From Candidula unifasciata (lineage: Eukaryota; Mollusca; Gastropoda; Stylommatophora; Geomitridae), in contig CAJHNH020004635.1 of the NCBI GenBank assembly GCA_905116865.2, positions 183,501 to 247,500 of the forward strand: a DNA stretch of 64,000 bases. The letters are read 5' to 3'. Positions within the stretch are counted from its first letter, which is position 1. The number at the start of each line of letters is the position of its first letter. Of the stretch, positions 42,898 to 54,024 are shown one piece after another. A program made the translations under genes and the position numbers. The notes beneath the pieces were generated by a model that did no database searches, had not been told where the DNA came from, and saw nothing but the letters and a program-made list of their open reading frames with translations.

Positions 42898-43862
42898 TTA
42901 AAAAAGCAAACAATAAAAAACAAGAGGTAACAATAAAAACTGGTTTGTTTTATCGACAATTACATATTTCTTTGAACTACTGGCAGGGCGCGTTATACTG
43001 CTTTTCTCGGTCTTGCATTTGTAATCCTTTAGTTGTTTAATTTTATTTTTGTGTGTTTCTGCGTCCCATTTTTTAGGTCAAAGAACAGACCCAGTGCAGC
43101 CAATTGGTGTGTCATCAAAATGGAATAATTAAGGGTTTACTTTAATCAAATGTGTTAGCCCGATAGGAGGGGACTTCGCTGCCTAGATTTAAGGTACAAC
43201 AGAAGGGGCACTCAACGTCTTTTTAATAGGCAAATACAACAAAAAGCCGACAAGGTGTTACCACTAACTTGCCCACACGGCGAGAGTTTCTTCCTCTCCC
43301 ATTCACGACGCAGCCAGTCCCACGGTCTGTCCTATGTTGTGGGGGTGTCACGTGTTCCTTATTTTCAACGGTTTAACTGTTGTCTCTTTCCTAGTGTTGT
43401 CACCACTTACTTGTGTGATTATTTCCACCTTGTGCTACTTACCCGACGTTTCCTGAGTATCGAAACTATGATGTTTTCTTATTTCTATGTTCCTTGTCAA
43501 TGTTTTCTTTTCGGGGAGGGGGATAGTGGAGGGGGAATAGGGGAGGGGGCACCGTCAAGAAACGTAGAAATATAAAACCATGCATGTTTTCATACTTGCA
43601 AACAGTGGCAACTTCGCGGCTTACCTCTGCAGTACTTAAATCTTGTTCACAGGCACAGGCGGCGAATCAAAGAGACTCACAGCAAAATCCCACAAACATT
43701 ATATACAGCAAGCGAACACTGATCGAAGCCATCTCATAACACGTCCACACCATAGGACAGACCGCGACATAAATGGGTGAGGAATGAACTTTCGTCGTGC
43801 TGGCAAGTTCGTGATATGTTCAGCTGATAATAATGATAAACATTGGAATATTATTAATATTA

Positions 43863-43863
<1 letters not shown>
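42898..43863. other. No gene recognised
   Basis: A 106-codon plus frame (43255-43575) has no family resemblance and ends in G-rich sequence. I do not support it as a gene. Confidence 0.35.
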
Positions 43864-43894
<31 letters not shown>

Positions 43895-43922
43895 AACGAT
43901 GCTGATGATGATGATGATGATT
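43864..43922 (+). repeat. (GAT)n microsatellite
   Basis: About 18 GAT/GAC units with two interruptions. Confidence 0.95.
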
Positions 43923-44057
43923 CAGTGAAAGAATTAGTCTAACGCTCTACACTCTCAGCTCTCATTGTTGAGTCCTGAAAAACATTGTCATTTATCTGAG
44001 GGGAAAAGGGTTCTATCTCTGCCATGTTTCCCGTATGCATACGAGGGCCATTTAGTG

Positions 44058-44315
44058 GGGGGGGGGGGGGGGGGGGGTGTTTGACCCATTATATGTCAAA
44101 AAGCATGTCGTAAAATACAACTAAGGGGAGTGTGTGCTTCGAAGTCGGTGTGCTTCTGCCTGAGAGGCGAGGAACCAATCATCTGCCTCATCTGTAAAAC
44201 GAATGTGCGTGCAAAACTCAAGTTTTGAAACAAGACTTAAGTTCCAAAATGGCCAAAATCAGATATTTCCTCTTAGTTTACTGATGGTGAAGGCGAAGAC
44301 GAAATGGAAGAAGTA
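44058..44315 (-). repeat. Rep-F copy (minus)
   Basis: A poly-G (44058-44077) then reversed Rep-F: AAGCATGTCGTAAAATACAA, CTTCGAAGTCGGTGTGCTTC, TGCCTGAGAGG, GTGCGTGCAAAACTCAAGTT and a GGTGAAGGCGAAGACGAAAT end, which corresponds to the CTTCGC start of plus copies. Confidence 0.82.
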
Positions 44316-44339
44316 GGCGTCCATAGCTTAGCGGTTGTA

Positions 44340-44520
44340 AAGGTATAGGGTTTCAGAGGAGCAGCTGGCTGAATGGTTAAGAGCACAAGGCTCTCATGTG
44401 AGATGCCCTGGTTTAAATCGTAAGTAAGGCGACAGCACTAACTTGCAGCACTAAATCCTCAGGCTCAAAGACCCCCAGCCCCCCCCCCCTCCCCACCCCG
44501 CCTACACCACAGATGTGGCA
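44340..44520 (+). mobile_element. SINE-G copy
   Basis: The head has CAGCTGGCTGAATGGTTAAG, AGCACAAGGCTCTCATGTGA and a weak B box GGTTTAAATCG. The body has CCTCAGGCTCAAAGACCCCC, then a poly-C tract and CCTACACCACAG. Confidence 0.65.
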
Positions 44521-44779
44521 AATATAGGCGCTAAAAACAGTTGTTTTGTAGGCAGTTTCATGCCGACAAATATTAAAGCAAAAGCAAAGGACCCCTTTAT
44601 GTCTTTTACGCTTCGAGACTGGGTCCACCTTGGAGCCAAGATCATCCGGTTTCGTCAAGACTCAAACCCACTACCTCCATACCCGCAGGCAAGCGCTTAG
44701 CCGATACATCAGGGCGGCTCCCCATCGTCCGTATAGTTCTAGACGTATATTTGTATAGACCAAACTACTCTCAATTCAA

Positions 44780-44975
44780 GCGTTGTCCACGTAATGCCTG
44801 TCGCCTTTCTTCCAAAAAGATTCACCTGGTACCAGTTTTCGGCTAGGAATACACCACTGGATGGTCAAATGAAAAAAAACATTAATTAAAATAACATCTG
44901 CTACTGGATTCGAACTTAAAACTTTCGGGCTGGCAGGCGACCGTCTGCCCCTACGCTACCGCGGCGCCCAACCAC
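44780..44975 (-). mobile_element. SINE-E with tRNA-like head (minus)
   Basis: TGCCTGTCGCCTTTCTTCCA, CACCTGGTACCAGTTTTCGG, then a reversed head: GGATTCGAACTTAAAACTTT, GGCAGGCGACCGTCTGCCCC, TACGCTACCGCGGCGCCC. Reversed B box GGATTCGAACTT is near perfect. Confidence 0.8.
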
Positions 44976-45794
44976 CCGACATATATCGTTTTAAACCAGC
45001 TGCATGCGATGAAGTAAGTTGTAAAAAGTATAGGAAATTATAGAGAAGGGAAGAAAAAGGGGGAAAGAAACAAAAAAAAAATAATATTTATGTCAGATTT
45101 ACAAAGTCAGTTACAAAATAAACAAACAAAGTACGTTGCGGCGATTAGCCTTCATCGGCTCAATAGAACATAGTCGTATGGAAAGGTGCCAACGTCGTTT
45201 GGCTTCCAACGTTCTGTAAAGGTCCAGCAGTTGGCTTTAGAAGCATATCCGAACGTAACCAGCTAATTACTTACACCTACAGTCTTGCCTGAGCTTAGGC
45301 CTAGCTTGGTCATGTTTAATTCATGGATTTTTTTGCATTTCCCTGTTAACCGGCTCCAATGCACTGTTCCACGAAAAAAAGAGAGGAAATTCTTATGTCG
45401 TTATGGAAGATTCGAGACATGTTAATACTTGTCTTCAGTACTATGTGTTTGAGACAGCCGAGTTATAATCCAGCGAGGATATTTGTTGTGTCCACAGAAA
45501 ACAGGAGTTTCTCGTCACATCCCTTGTTCTTTGAAGCTGTCATTTATCATAACTCTGCATAAACTCTAAAGATTTCTTGACCATAATCTTGGTGGTGTAA
45601 TCTTGTGATAACACGTAATCCAAGCTGCAATTTCTTTTCTTCTTCTTCCATTCATTTTTGTTCTTCATTCATTTAAACACAGTCGTTTCTTTACACTTGT
45701 GTGAAGTCTGTTAGCACTGCGTGTTTTTTAATGTTTACGTTAGTAAAGACTTTGATGTTAGCGTCGCTGCTGACTCCAGTTGAAGTTGGCAGGT
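44976..45794. other. No gene recognised
   Basis: A purine-rich patch lies at 45040-45085. A 67-codon frame (45359-45562) has no resemblance I can name. Confidence 0.35.
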
Positions 45795-45950
45795 TGGTCT
45801 GTGGGTGGCAAGGGGTGGTTAGTAGACGTTTCTACCACTGTTAAAATAACCTTGGCTCTCCATCAAACTAGAAAAAAGGGTACTTTGTAAATTAATGGGA
45901 TGCAAAGGCGGCCGGTGTGATGTTGACCAATTATACAATAAGGATTTTTT
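45795..45950 (+). repeat. SINE-E copy
   Basis: ATAACCTTGGCTCTCCATCA, AGGGTACTTTGTAAATTAAT, GGATGCAAAGGCGGCCGGTG, TGATGTTGACCAA. Confidence 0.75.
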
Positions 45951-46279
45951 TTTCTAAAATGTGAGTTTGGCATCATATACCGGATAGGTTACTTGCATGA
46001 AAAGCGTTCTTGGCGTATATTACCATTGTTGCTTAGTTTCGAAAGAAACAAATATTTAAAAAAAAAAGAAAGAAAAAAAAAATCACATATCGACACGTCA
46101 TTAATACTCCCTCCACAAACATCATGAAGATTTCAATTGATTAATCAATCGATTGTTTAAGTATTGATTGACACATTGATTTGGATTTAATAACTATTTG
46201 TAAAACTTTTTGACCTATTTCAACTTACAGTAAGAGGCAAAATGTTGAGGTTTACAGTATTTCAAGCCTCTGTATTGAC
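45951..46279. other. No gene recognised; A-rich tract
   Basis: An A/G-rich tract lies at 46056-46082, followed by ATTGATTAATCAATCGATTG, a small palindromic stretch. Confidence 0.4.
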
Positions 46280-46505
46280 TTTCTGTGGCTAAGTGGTCAA
46301 GCCGTTTGCCTCGCGCTCTGAAGGTCGTGGATTCGTTTAACGGCAGCGTCGTTCAGTTCATGGGTGCAGTTGTTACGGAGATCCCTGTGGATCTTCGATG
46401 GAGCTACGGGGGTCGTGCTCTGTGCGACCCTCTCGGAAAGCAGCTAGCTAAGGAGACTGAGTAATAAGGGTTAAAACCCGGTGCAATAAAGTCGATCATC
46501 TCATC
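46280..46505 (+). mobile_element. SINE-C without the GA expansion
   Basis: GTGGCTAAGTGGTCAAGCCG, TTTGCCTCGCGCTCTGAAGG, TCCCTGTGGATCTTCG, GTGCTCTGTGCGACCCTCTC, then GGAGACTGAGTAATAAGGGT and AAAACCCGGTGCAATAAAGT. It is the reference for SINE-C. Confidence 0.87.
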
Positions 46506-46689
46506 TGTATGAAATACCAGTCTTTAAACGAGAATATCATCATCACCATAATGATCATCAATATCAAAACATTATCACAGTCCTCATTTGCCTTTGTAAA
46601 TGTTTTAAGCTCTTGTTAGTTTCATATGTGTTATCTTTAGAGTTCTGAACTAACTCTGATGATGATGATGAATTTCCTCTATGCTACAA

Positions 46690-47735
46690 TCTCTGACTAA
46701 ACAGCGTCCGTCTTCTTAGCATGCCACTGTCTCCTAATTATCACGGTCTCTTCTGCCTCTTTACTATCACTGTCTCTTAACTGTTATGTTCTCTTCTGCT
46801 TCTTTACTGTCGTTGTCTCTTCTGTCTCTTTACTGTCACTGTTACTTATATATCACCGTCTCTTCTGTCGCTTAACTATCGTTGTCTCTTCTTTTTCTTT
46901 ACTATCACTGCCTCTTCTGTCGCTTAACTATCACTGCCTCTTCTGTCGCTTAACTATCGATGTCTCTTCTGTCTCTTTACAATTACTGTCTCTTCTGTCT
47001 CTTTACAATTACTGTCACTTCTGTCTCTTTACAATTACTGTCTCTTCTGTCTCCTAACTATAACTGCCTCTTCTGTCTCTTAACTATCCCTGTCTCTTCT
47101 GTCTTTTTACTATCGTTGTCTCTTGTGTCTCTTTACCATCACTGTCTCCTAACTATCAATGTCTCCTCTGTCTACTATCAGTGTCTCCTAACTATCACTC
47201 TCTCCTATGTCTCCTAACTATCACTGTCTCCTCTGTCATTTTACTATCATTGTCTCTTCTGTCTGCTAAGAATGACTGTCTCTAACTATCACTGTCTCTA
47301 ACTATCACTGTCTCTTGTGTCTCTTAACTATTACTCTCTCTTGTGTCTCTTAACTATCACTGTCTCTTGTGTCTCTTTACTAACACTGTCTTTTGTGTCT
47401 CTTAACTATCGTTGTCTCTTCTGTCTCTTAACTATCACTGGCTCTTCTGTCTCTTAACTATCACCGTCTCTTCTGTCTTTTAACTATTACTGTCTCTTCT
47501 GTCGCTTAAATCTCACTGTCTCTTCTGTCTCCTAACTATCACTGTATCTTCTGTCTCTTTACTATCACTGCCTCTTTTGTCTCTTAACTATTACTGTCTC
47601 TTCTATATCTTAACTATCGCTGTCTCTTCTATCTCTTTACTTCGTTGTCTCTTCTGTCTCTTTACTTTCACTGTCTCTTCTGTCTCCTAACTATCGCTGG
47701 CTCTCCTGTCTCTTTACTATCACTGTCTATTAAAT
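46690..47735 (+). repeat. 26-bp degenerate minisatellite, about 1 kb
   Basis: The unit approximates CTGTCTCTTAACTATCACTG plus TCTCTT. Around 38 units differ by substitutions (ACTATC/ACAATT, TCTTCTG/TCTTGTG/TCCTCTG) and some deletions. The plus frames opened by it are leucine- and serine-rich and not supported as genes. Confidence 0.93.
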
Positions 47736-48229
47736 TCTCAACTTGTCACGAATATTTTAGATGTGTTTCTTCTCATTCTATGACTAAAGACTATTGCTCG
47801 TCACTTCACTACAATTGCACATATTTAGTATAAATTGCATTAGCCTACTAATTGTTTCATTATTTGTTACTCTTCAAGGAATTTATAAATTTATCGCAGA
47901 TGTGACAGCTCTGCATATACTCTCTTCCTGAGATTCACTTAAAGAAACCTTTTTTTTTTAAAAGGTGGTTTGTGTTGAGAAATGCAGATTTAGAAAACAA
48001 GTAGGATTGCCGGTTGCCATAAAACTGGTCGTGCCTTTTGCAAATGTGCGCGTGAAACTGCTGCTCTGTTGTGACTGATACTTCCATCAATGATGAATTA
48101 CAATTCTAGTGTTCTGGTAGCACTCCAGGCAGCTGCCATATGAATTTAATACAGTCAAGCAACAAGACTAATATCAAAGAGGTTGATGCGCGTGGTTTTC
48201 GCTATCACAGAAAAAAGAAGAACTTAACA
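47736..48229. other. No gene recognised
   Basis: Unmatched sequence. Confidence 0.4.
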
Positions 48230-48430
48230 TACCATTACCCTTGACTCATTAGGGTCGTAGAGGTGTACTGATGGAAGCACTAGCACATAAAACCCGTCAT
48301 CTTTCTGTCTTCTGATTGATGAGTAAGTGTATGATATCCTGTCCATTTCTTGCTGTTGTCATTCCAGGTTCTTCTTTGCCCTCCTCTTCTTCGACTAACC
48401 CCCAATGTTCCCTGAATTATAGAATTCAGT
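48230..48430 (+). repeat. Rep-H copy
   Basis: ACCCTTGACTCATTAGGGTC, GTAGAGGTGTACTGATGGAA, GCACTAGCACATAAAACC, then CATTTCTTGCTGTTGTCATT and CTTCGACTAACCCCCAATGT. The same order occurs at 49,983-50,225. Confidence 0.78.
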
Positions 48431-48479
48431 GAACTGTTTGTCGTGCAGTTAGTACTGCAAATACCGTTCTACCTACAGA

Positions 48480-48790
48480 AGAAACTCAGGCTTCGTTGAC
48501 CTGATCTACTCCCAAAAAATTAAACAAATACCAACGGAGAACTAAGCACAATGGTGGGCACAGAACAGGTCAATAATTTCATAGAACATCAAAGAATCAA
48601 ATGATTTGGTCATATGGTCAAAATGTAAGAAAATCATCCAGCACTTGGTGCGTACTTTATGGGAACAGGGGGCAACAAGTCAAGAGGTCGATCAATACAG
48701 ATATGGAAGGAGGGAGTAAAAGAGACATTAGAGAAATGCTGCATGGCATTATCACAAGCCTTGCGACTAGCAAAAGCCTGGAAACTATAG
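48480..48790 (+). pseudogene. LINE reverse-transcriptase C-terminal relic
   Basis: FIEHQRIK, a stop, FGHMVKM and then NKSRGRSIQIWKEGVKETLE are legible in one frame near 48,570-48,760. Typical LINE tail with a handful of mutations. Confidence 0.72.
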
Positions 48791-48892
48791 TGTATTACAA
48801 AAGTCATGTCATCAAACTTTACCAAATATCTCGAAACTCCTTTACGGATGAACACAAATTTGTGGATGCATATCTCTATCTGCCATCCTTTT

Positions 48893-49125
48893 TAGGATGA
48901 AATAGTTCTTTATTTGAAGCCCCACCATGGCTCTTGCCAGGGGCCGCAATATAGCCAGGCCATACATATGGCCTAATGGCTGAACGCGGTTTCTGGGAAC
49001 TCTCCACGATGATCCTCATCCACATGGTGGCACTTTGTGTCATCGGATGTGTATCGTTTGTGTGTGTCATCGGGGTGTGTATCGCTTGTGTGATGTCCTG
49101 GTAGGGTAGAAAAGTCAGTCATTCA
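48893..49125 (+). repeat. Rep-D copy with internal duplication
   Basis: AGCCCCACCATGGCTCTTGC, ATATAGCCAGGCCATACATA, GGCTGAACGCGGTTTCTGGG, GTGGCACTTTGTGTCATCGG. The phrase GTGTGTCATCGGRTGTGTAT, with CGTTTGTGT, is present twice at the 3' end. Confidence 0.85.
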
Positions 49126-49177
49126 GTCATTTTTGCATGTGGCCTTAGATTTATTTCTCATTGTTCTCATTATTTTA

Positions 49178-49505
49178 TAATTTACAATTGCTGATGTTGT
49201 TTGAAGCGGCGAATGTTTTTTGATCTTTTTGGGACAAATAATTTGTGTACAAGTGAAAAAGAATTTAGAATAAACAGTATTTGAAACACGCGTAAAGATG
49301 GTTTCGAAATCAGTTTTGCAGTGATGCATGACTATTATTTTGATAGCCTATCCTGTATAAAATGAAACAAATTTTGTTTACTGCGCTGTAGATGACTATC
49401 TGAGACTGAAACGCATATAATTTATTGTTGTGAGAAGTTCCGGTTACTCAATTAACTTTAAGCGCGCAGACTGTTTGCTTTAATCTCTGTTTAGTTACGT
49501 GAAAA
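49178..49505 (+). repeat. Rep-J without insertion
   Basis: GGGACAAATAATTTGTGTAC, GCAGTGATGCATGAC, AGCCTATCCTGTATA, GAGACTGAAACGCATATAA, TACTCAATTAACTTTAAGC, GACTGTTTGCTTTAAT. It matches both halves of the 14.1-14.7 kb copy. Confidence 0.75.
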
Positions 49506-49866
49506 AAAAAATCTTATAAGGACTTGCTTATTATTATTAACAGGTTGTTTGTCAAACTCCAAAAATCTACACTAGACGGTCACTGTGCCGAATATTTTTT
49601 AAATTTTGGAACGACTTTGAAATGGACTGAACAATCTAACTCCTCTTTGCTACTGCCCATTGCTGTAAAGCATCTTCCATCTTGTGCTGGAAATGGTAAA
49701 GTAGTGAGGCGCCTTCTTTGTGCCAACCGTGTAAAAATAATATGATGCTAGTCCAGTATTTTTTTATAGGCCAACCACTCTTTTGCCGAAAAAAAATTTT
49801 TTTTTTATGTTTGGAAGAAAACACACAGAATAAGTGGGATACCGTCCAAATTTTTTAACACTTAAC
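49506..49866. other. No gene recognised
   Basis: A/T-rich, with an A8-T8 stretch near 49,790-49,806. Confidence 0.4.
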
Positions 49867-49867
49867 A

Positions 49868-50230
49868 TAAGATAACCTTTGACCCGTTAGGGTAGTGATT
49901 ACTTCCTTTATTCTGTGCAATAGCATAAGACAAACCTTGACCCTTTGGGGTCGTGATTACTTCCAATATTGTGTACAATAAGATATGATAACCCTTGATC
50001 CGTTAGTCTAGTGGAGGTGTGTCAGTGGAAGTACTTACACACCAAACATGCAATCTTTCTCTATATATTTCGCTTATTAAACAAGTGTATACTAAATATG
50101 CTCTTGTATATTTCTTGTTGTCATTTCAAGTTCGTCTTTGCCCCCCCCCCCCTTCCCTTTCCCCCCCCCCCCCCCCAAACCACTCCCTTCCCCTTTTTGT
50201 ACTTCGACTGCCCACAATGTTTTAAAAGTA
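49868..50230 (+). repeat. Rep-H copy with a triplicated 58-bp start
   Basis: ATAAGATAACCTTTGACCCG at 49868, ATAAGACAAACCTTGACCCT at 49925 and ATATGATAACCCTTGATCCG at 49983 begin three 58-bp units; the third continues into full Rep-H. Poly-C tracts (50144-50177) interrupt the 3' part. Confidence 0.85.
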
Positions 50231-50394
50231 AAATGTGGAGTATTGGAAAGGGAAAGTAAGTTCGAGAAAAAGGGAAGTAACATATTAAAGACCACGTGCA
50301 ACTAAAAATTAAATGATTATCTATCTTTTAAACATGCATATCTTTTAGGCTCCTTCTTGGAAGCATACAGGCGCAGCCACAGGACAGAGGCTCT

Positions 50395-50641
50395 ATCTCA
50401 AGTCGTCTCCTCACGGGATGCAATTTTTTGTTATTGAAGCCCCAGCCTGGCTTCTGCCGGGGGCTCTGAGTATAGCCGGGAAGGGGGGGGGGGGGGGGGG
50501 TTAGATAAGGCCTAGCCATAGACATGGCCTAACGGCTGAAAGGGATTTCTGTGATCTCTACACTGGTGATCCTCATCCGCATGGTGGCACTTTTTTTCAC
50601 CGGGTTTTTATCGCTTTTATGATGTCCTGGTGGGCTACAAC

Positions 50642-50645
<4 letters not shown>
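50395..50645 (+). repeat. Rep-D copy with poly-G expansion
   Basis: GTCTCCTCACGGGATGCAAT, AAGCCCCAGCCTGGCTTCTG, then a G18 run (50483-50500) where other copies have GGGGC, then GATAAGGCCTAGCCATAGAC, GGTGATCCTCATCCGCATGG and CACCGGGTTTTTATCGC. Confidence 0.9.

Positions 50646-50708
<63 letters not shown>
50643..50708 (+). repeat. (GA)n microsatellite
   Basis: About 32 GA units starting exactly at the Rep-D 3' end. Confidence 0.97.
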
Positions 50709-50710
<2 letters not shown>

Positions 50711-50914
50711 ATCACTATCATACGACGCTTTATCACAGGTTACTTTGTAATCGTTGTATGGCGCTCTATCATAACTTTATGGCTATAGAAATGAACGAGG
50801 TTTCCATGAGTTTTACCTGTTTGATTCTCATCCTTGAGAAGTCGATGCTACATAATAGTTAGTTAATCGACAGATTATCATCCTAATACATCGAACCATT
50901 CAGTTCATAAGCGA

Positions 50915-51400
50915 CATTATCCCTTCCTTAATAAATCCTGCAGCGTGTAACGGCTGACGACGCCAGCTCTGTTTTGGTTTCTTCTTCTTCTTTGGCCTCC
51001 TGCATATCGCTCTTCTCCGCCCCACACGTCTTTAAAATGTTCTTGCAGTCTGGTCATGGTCGCAGATTCACAGTAATCACTTGGTTCTCGCAAACGCCTT
51101 ACTACTCGTAGTGCATTCAAAATATCAGCATGGTCCATGACTCGTCCGCTCTCCACAGTAGCTTTACCTGCAGGTCGATCAGCCTACTCATATAGTTGCA
51201 CACCTGCGGGCCTTGGCACAAATATGAAACTGATATGTGTCAGCTTCGACCGCTTTAGAGACTTCAACCAATGTCTTGGAAACCAGCTATTCTCTATCTT
51301 CCTGCGCATACTCACTAAGAAAGCATACGCGGGAAAAGGTCTGCTCCAGAAGGCAATCATTAAAAAAAAAGGGTGGGGCGGGATAGTGAAAGAAGAAACG
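50915..51400 (-). pseudogene. RNase H-domain relic of a LINE related to the main one
   Basis: Minus frames read RHWLKSLKRSKLTHISFIFV then PRPAGVQLYE, and after a stop GRVMDHADILNALRVVRRL. The main LINE has RQWLESLQKSTVRGVTFIFV, PGHAGVDGNERADRLAG and GQPMDHADIINALREMGRI in the same order. The DNA has lost the conserved His (Arg here) and has an in-frame stop where the ADRLAG block begins, so it is inactive and older. Confidence 0.8.
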
Positions 51401-51462
51401 AAGAAATTAGTCTGGGAGAATCGGGACATAGACTGGATGAAAATCAAGACTGGGAGAAGAAA

Positions 51463-51489
51463 GGGGGGGGGGGGGGGGGGGGGGGGGGG
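51463..51489 (+). repeat. Poly-G tract
   Basis: About 26 G in a row. Confidence 0.97.
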
Positions 51490-51529
51490 AACTGAACGGT
51501 CGAAGGGCAATAAGCAGATGCATCAGTAA

Positions 51530-52595
51530 ACAGAGATGTAAATAATATTGCATAAATTGTATCCATAAAATCTTGCTGTGAAAATCTTAATGTTAGCTCA
51601 GCGCATCGGCAGACTAGTATTAAGCAGAGTAATGCGTCTCGTCAAAAAAATACCAAAACACTTAAGATATGTAGTGGAATGTTGAAGTGCTCATGATGAA
51701 AAATCTCGAAATCAACAATGCATCTTGTACCTATTTATGTGACTTTTTTAAGTTACATAAGTAACTGAGACAATTAAAGTATACAATGCAGACCTGATAA
51801 AAATAACTCATCGGGGATCCAAGAAATGGTTCTTCTTATCAGAAATGCTTTTTATCCGGATAAGAAATAACGCAAAGAAAAATGCCGGGGATAAGCAAAT
51901 TGTTCTTAACAACAGTAATTCATCAAATCCAAGATCGTCTTAGCGGACTGCACTGTACTGAGATTTGCTTTTCGTTTCACAGTCCCATAAATACTGAACG
52001 CCGCCCTTATCTTGACACTTCACCATTGTGTCTAAATGAGCCAATCTGCAGTATTGATTAGATGAACTGATCATAAGATCAGATTCCGTGATGATTTGTT
52101 TAGGCTGGGAAAATTCGTCGACCAGTTCCTCTTTAGTGTAAACGACGAAACAATAAAGAACTCTTTTCTCGCCTGTATGCGTATAGGACACATGGTGCTC
52201 TTATTTTCCATCTTATGTCATTTGTGGTCCAATGGAGCATAGGCAATCAACCAGCTCCAGCCTGTTCGTATTATCTCTGCTATCGCATGCAGCTCACCCT
52301 TTGCTCTCCCCGTTTCGTAAAACTTCCCTTTCTAATTCCCTTCATGTAGTCTTCTATTATTCTTTTCAAAGTAGTCAATTTATATTGTTCTCGTGTTTTC
52401 TCAACGAACCCTTTAAAGTCTTTTCCTCACTTCTCGATTCGTTAAAATTATTTAGTTCTCTCCCAAAACTCCACATTGGTGTTTCTGTCTTACCTTTAAA
52501 TATTTCCTATTCTGCGAAAGCATCTTTTTAAAAATGTTTGTAGTTTATTTATAACTATTTTTTTTTTCTTTTCCATGCTTCAGCTCTATGCATTT
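51530..52595. other. No gene recognised
   Basis: An 83-codon minus frame (51940-52191) and a 99-codon plus frame (52232-52531) have no resemblance I can name; composition and lack of splice context do not support them. Confidence 0.35.
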
Positions 52596-52599
52596 ATCT

Positions 52600-52930
52600 T
52601 ATCACGTCTGCTACCCTTTCTATTTCATATAGAGTTCCAACTGTCGAGGTGTCAATGCTGGAGCTGTCCAGTATGAAAGAAATTACGATGAAGATCCCCA
52701 CTCCTTTCGGCTTTCTACAGACAGCGTCATCATTTTTATGTTAGAAGATATTTGATTTCATTCTAACTAGATGGCTAAATCATTTCCGTCTTTATTTCTC
52801 AACAAATTTGACGTTGGGTGTTGTTCCAACAGTTCTAGTGATCACGTCGATTCTCACTCGATGTCTTCTGATTTTATTCACAGCCATTCTCAAACATCTC
52901 ACCTGACACTAGTAACTTAAAATCTGTATC
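52600..52930 (-). pseudogene. LINE reverse-transcriptase C-terminal relic
   Basis: On the minus strand, broken frames give MRAVNKIRRTSRENRR-like sequence, then DGNDLAI, and near the end GTLYEIERVADVIR. The order fits a LINE tail but identity is low. Confidence 0.45.
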
Positions 52931-53235
52931 AATATTGTATTTATAATTTGTCTTTTTGTCTCAATTGGGATAGCAAGGTGTCTTAAATTTGGAGCAAGTT
53001 GGTAAGTGACATTGTTGGTTTGTTGGATTTGTAGCCTTTACTTCATGTCAAATATCCTTGTATCCAATTAGGATTGGTCGACATGGAAGCCAAGTTTTTT
53101 TTTAAAAACAAAACACCCCCCACCCTACCTCACCCACACTGTGTATTTTTAAGATTGACGATCCTAATTTCATGTGAAATTTCCTGGCAACGTGTTTTGG
53201 CTTGGTCAAGCAAATTTTTTCCAATGCGATATTAT
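52931..53235. other. No gene recognised
   Basis: Unmatched sequence with a T-run near 53095. Confidence 0.4.
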
Positions 53236-53465
53236 GCGGATTCGAACCCAGGGAGGGAGGGAGGAAGGGATAGATGGAGGGAGAGGGGGAGGGAGGGAGA
53301 GAGGGAGGGAGGGAGAGAAGGAGGGAGGGAGAGAGGGAGGGAGGGAGAGAAGGAGGGAGGGAGAGAGGAAGGGAGAGAGAGTGAGAGGGTGAGAGGGTGA
53401 GAGGGAGAGAGGGAGAGGGAGGGAGGCAGAGGGAGGCAGAGGGAGGCAGAGGGAGAGGGTGGGAA
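53236..53465 (+). repeat. (GGGA)n/(GGAG)n purine array
   Basis: Over 200 bp of GGGA/GAGA units, irregular, with no pyrimidine runs. Confidence 0.95.
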
Positions 53466-53774
53466 AGTGAGGGATAACTTAAAAAAGATAGAAAGACAAT
53501 AAGAAAAATCAAAATCAAAAGATATCTCGACTGAAAGAAAAACTGACTTTCGGAAAGACAGACAAAGACCGAAGAGTGAGAATAACAGAAGAGAAGACAC
53601 AGGTAAAAAAGAGAGAGATGCAAGAGAAGAAGGGTGACAAACAGTGACAGAGAGACGAATACAAATTAGGAAAAGAGAGAGAGAGAGAGAAGACAGGCCA
53701 GGACACTACAAACTAAACTGAGGAAAGGAAAGAAGAGAATTAAAAACAATGACGAAATATTTAAAAAAGAGGCT

Positions 53775-53826
<52 letters not shown>

Positions 53827-53961
53827 GAGAGAGAGCGAGTGAAAGATAATCAGACAGACATACTGAAAACGACATATAGAGACAGATATAAATACTGACA
53901 GAGTCAGCGAGAAGGACTGAGAAACTGAGGCTGCACGTATTCGCGCGCGCACACACACACT

Positions 53962-54022
<61 letters not shown>
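53466..54022 (+). repeat. Purine-rich tract with (GA)n and (CA)n
   Basis: Two pure GA arrays (about 53778-53822 and 53974-54020), with ACACAC (53950-53973) before the second. The whole 53.24-54.02 kb stretch is strongly purine-rich on plus. Confidence 0.93.

Positions 54023-54024
<2 letters not shown>

Noticed and set aside
43255..43575. 106-codon frame as a host exon
   Set aside because: No family resemblance; it ends in a G-rich low-complexity stretch.
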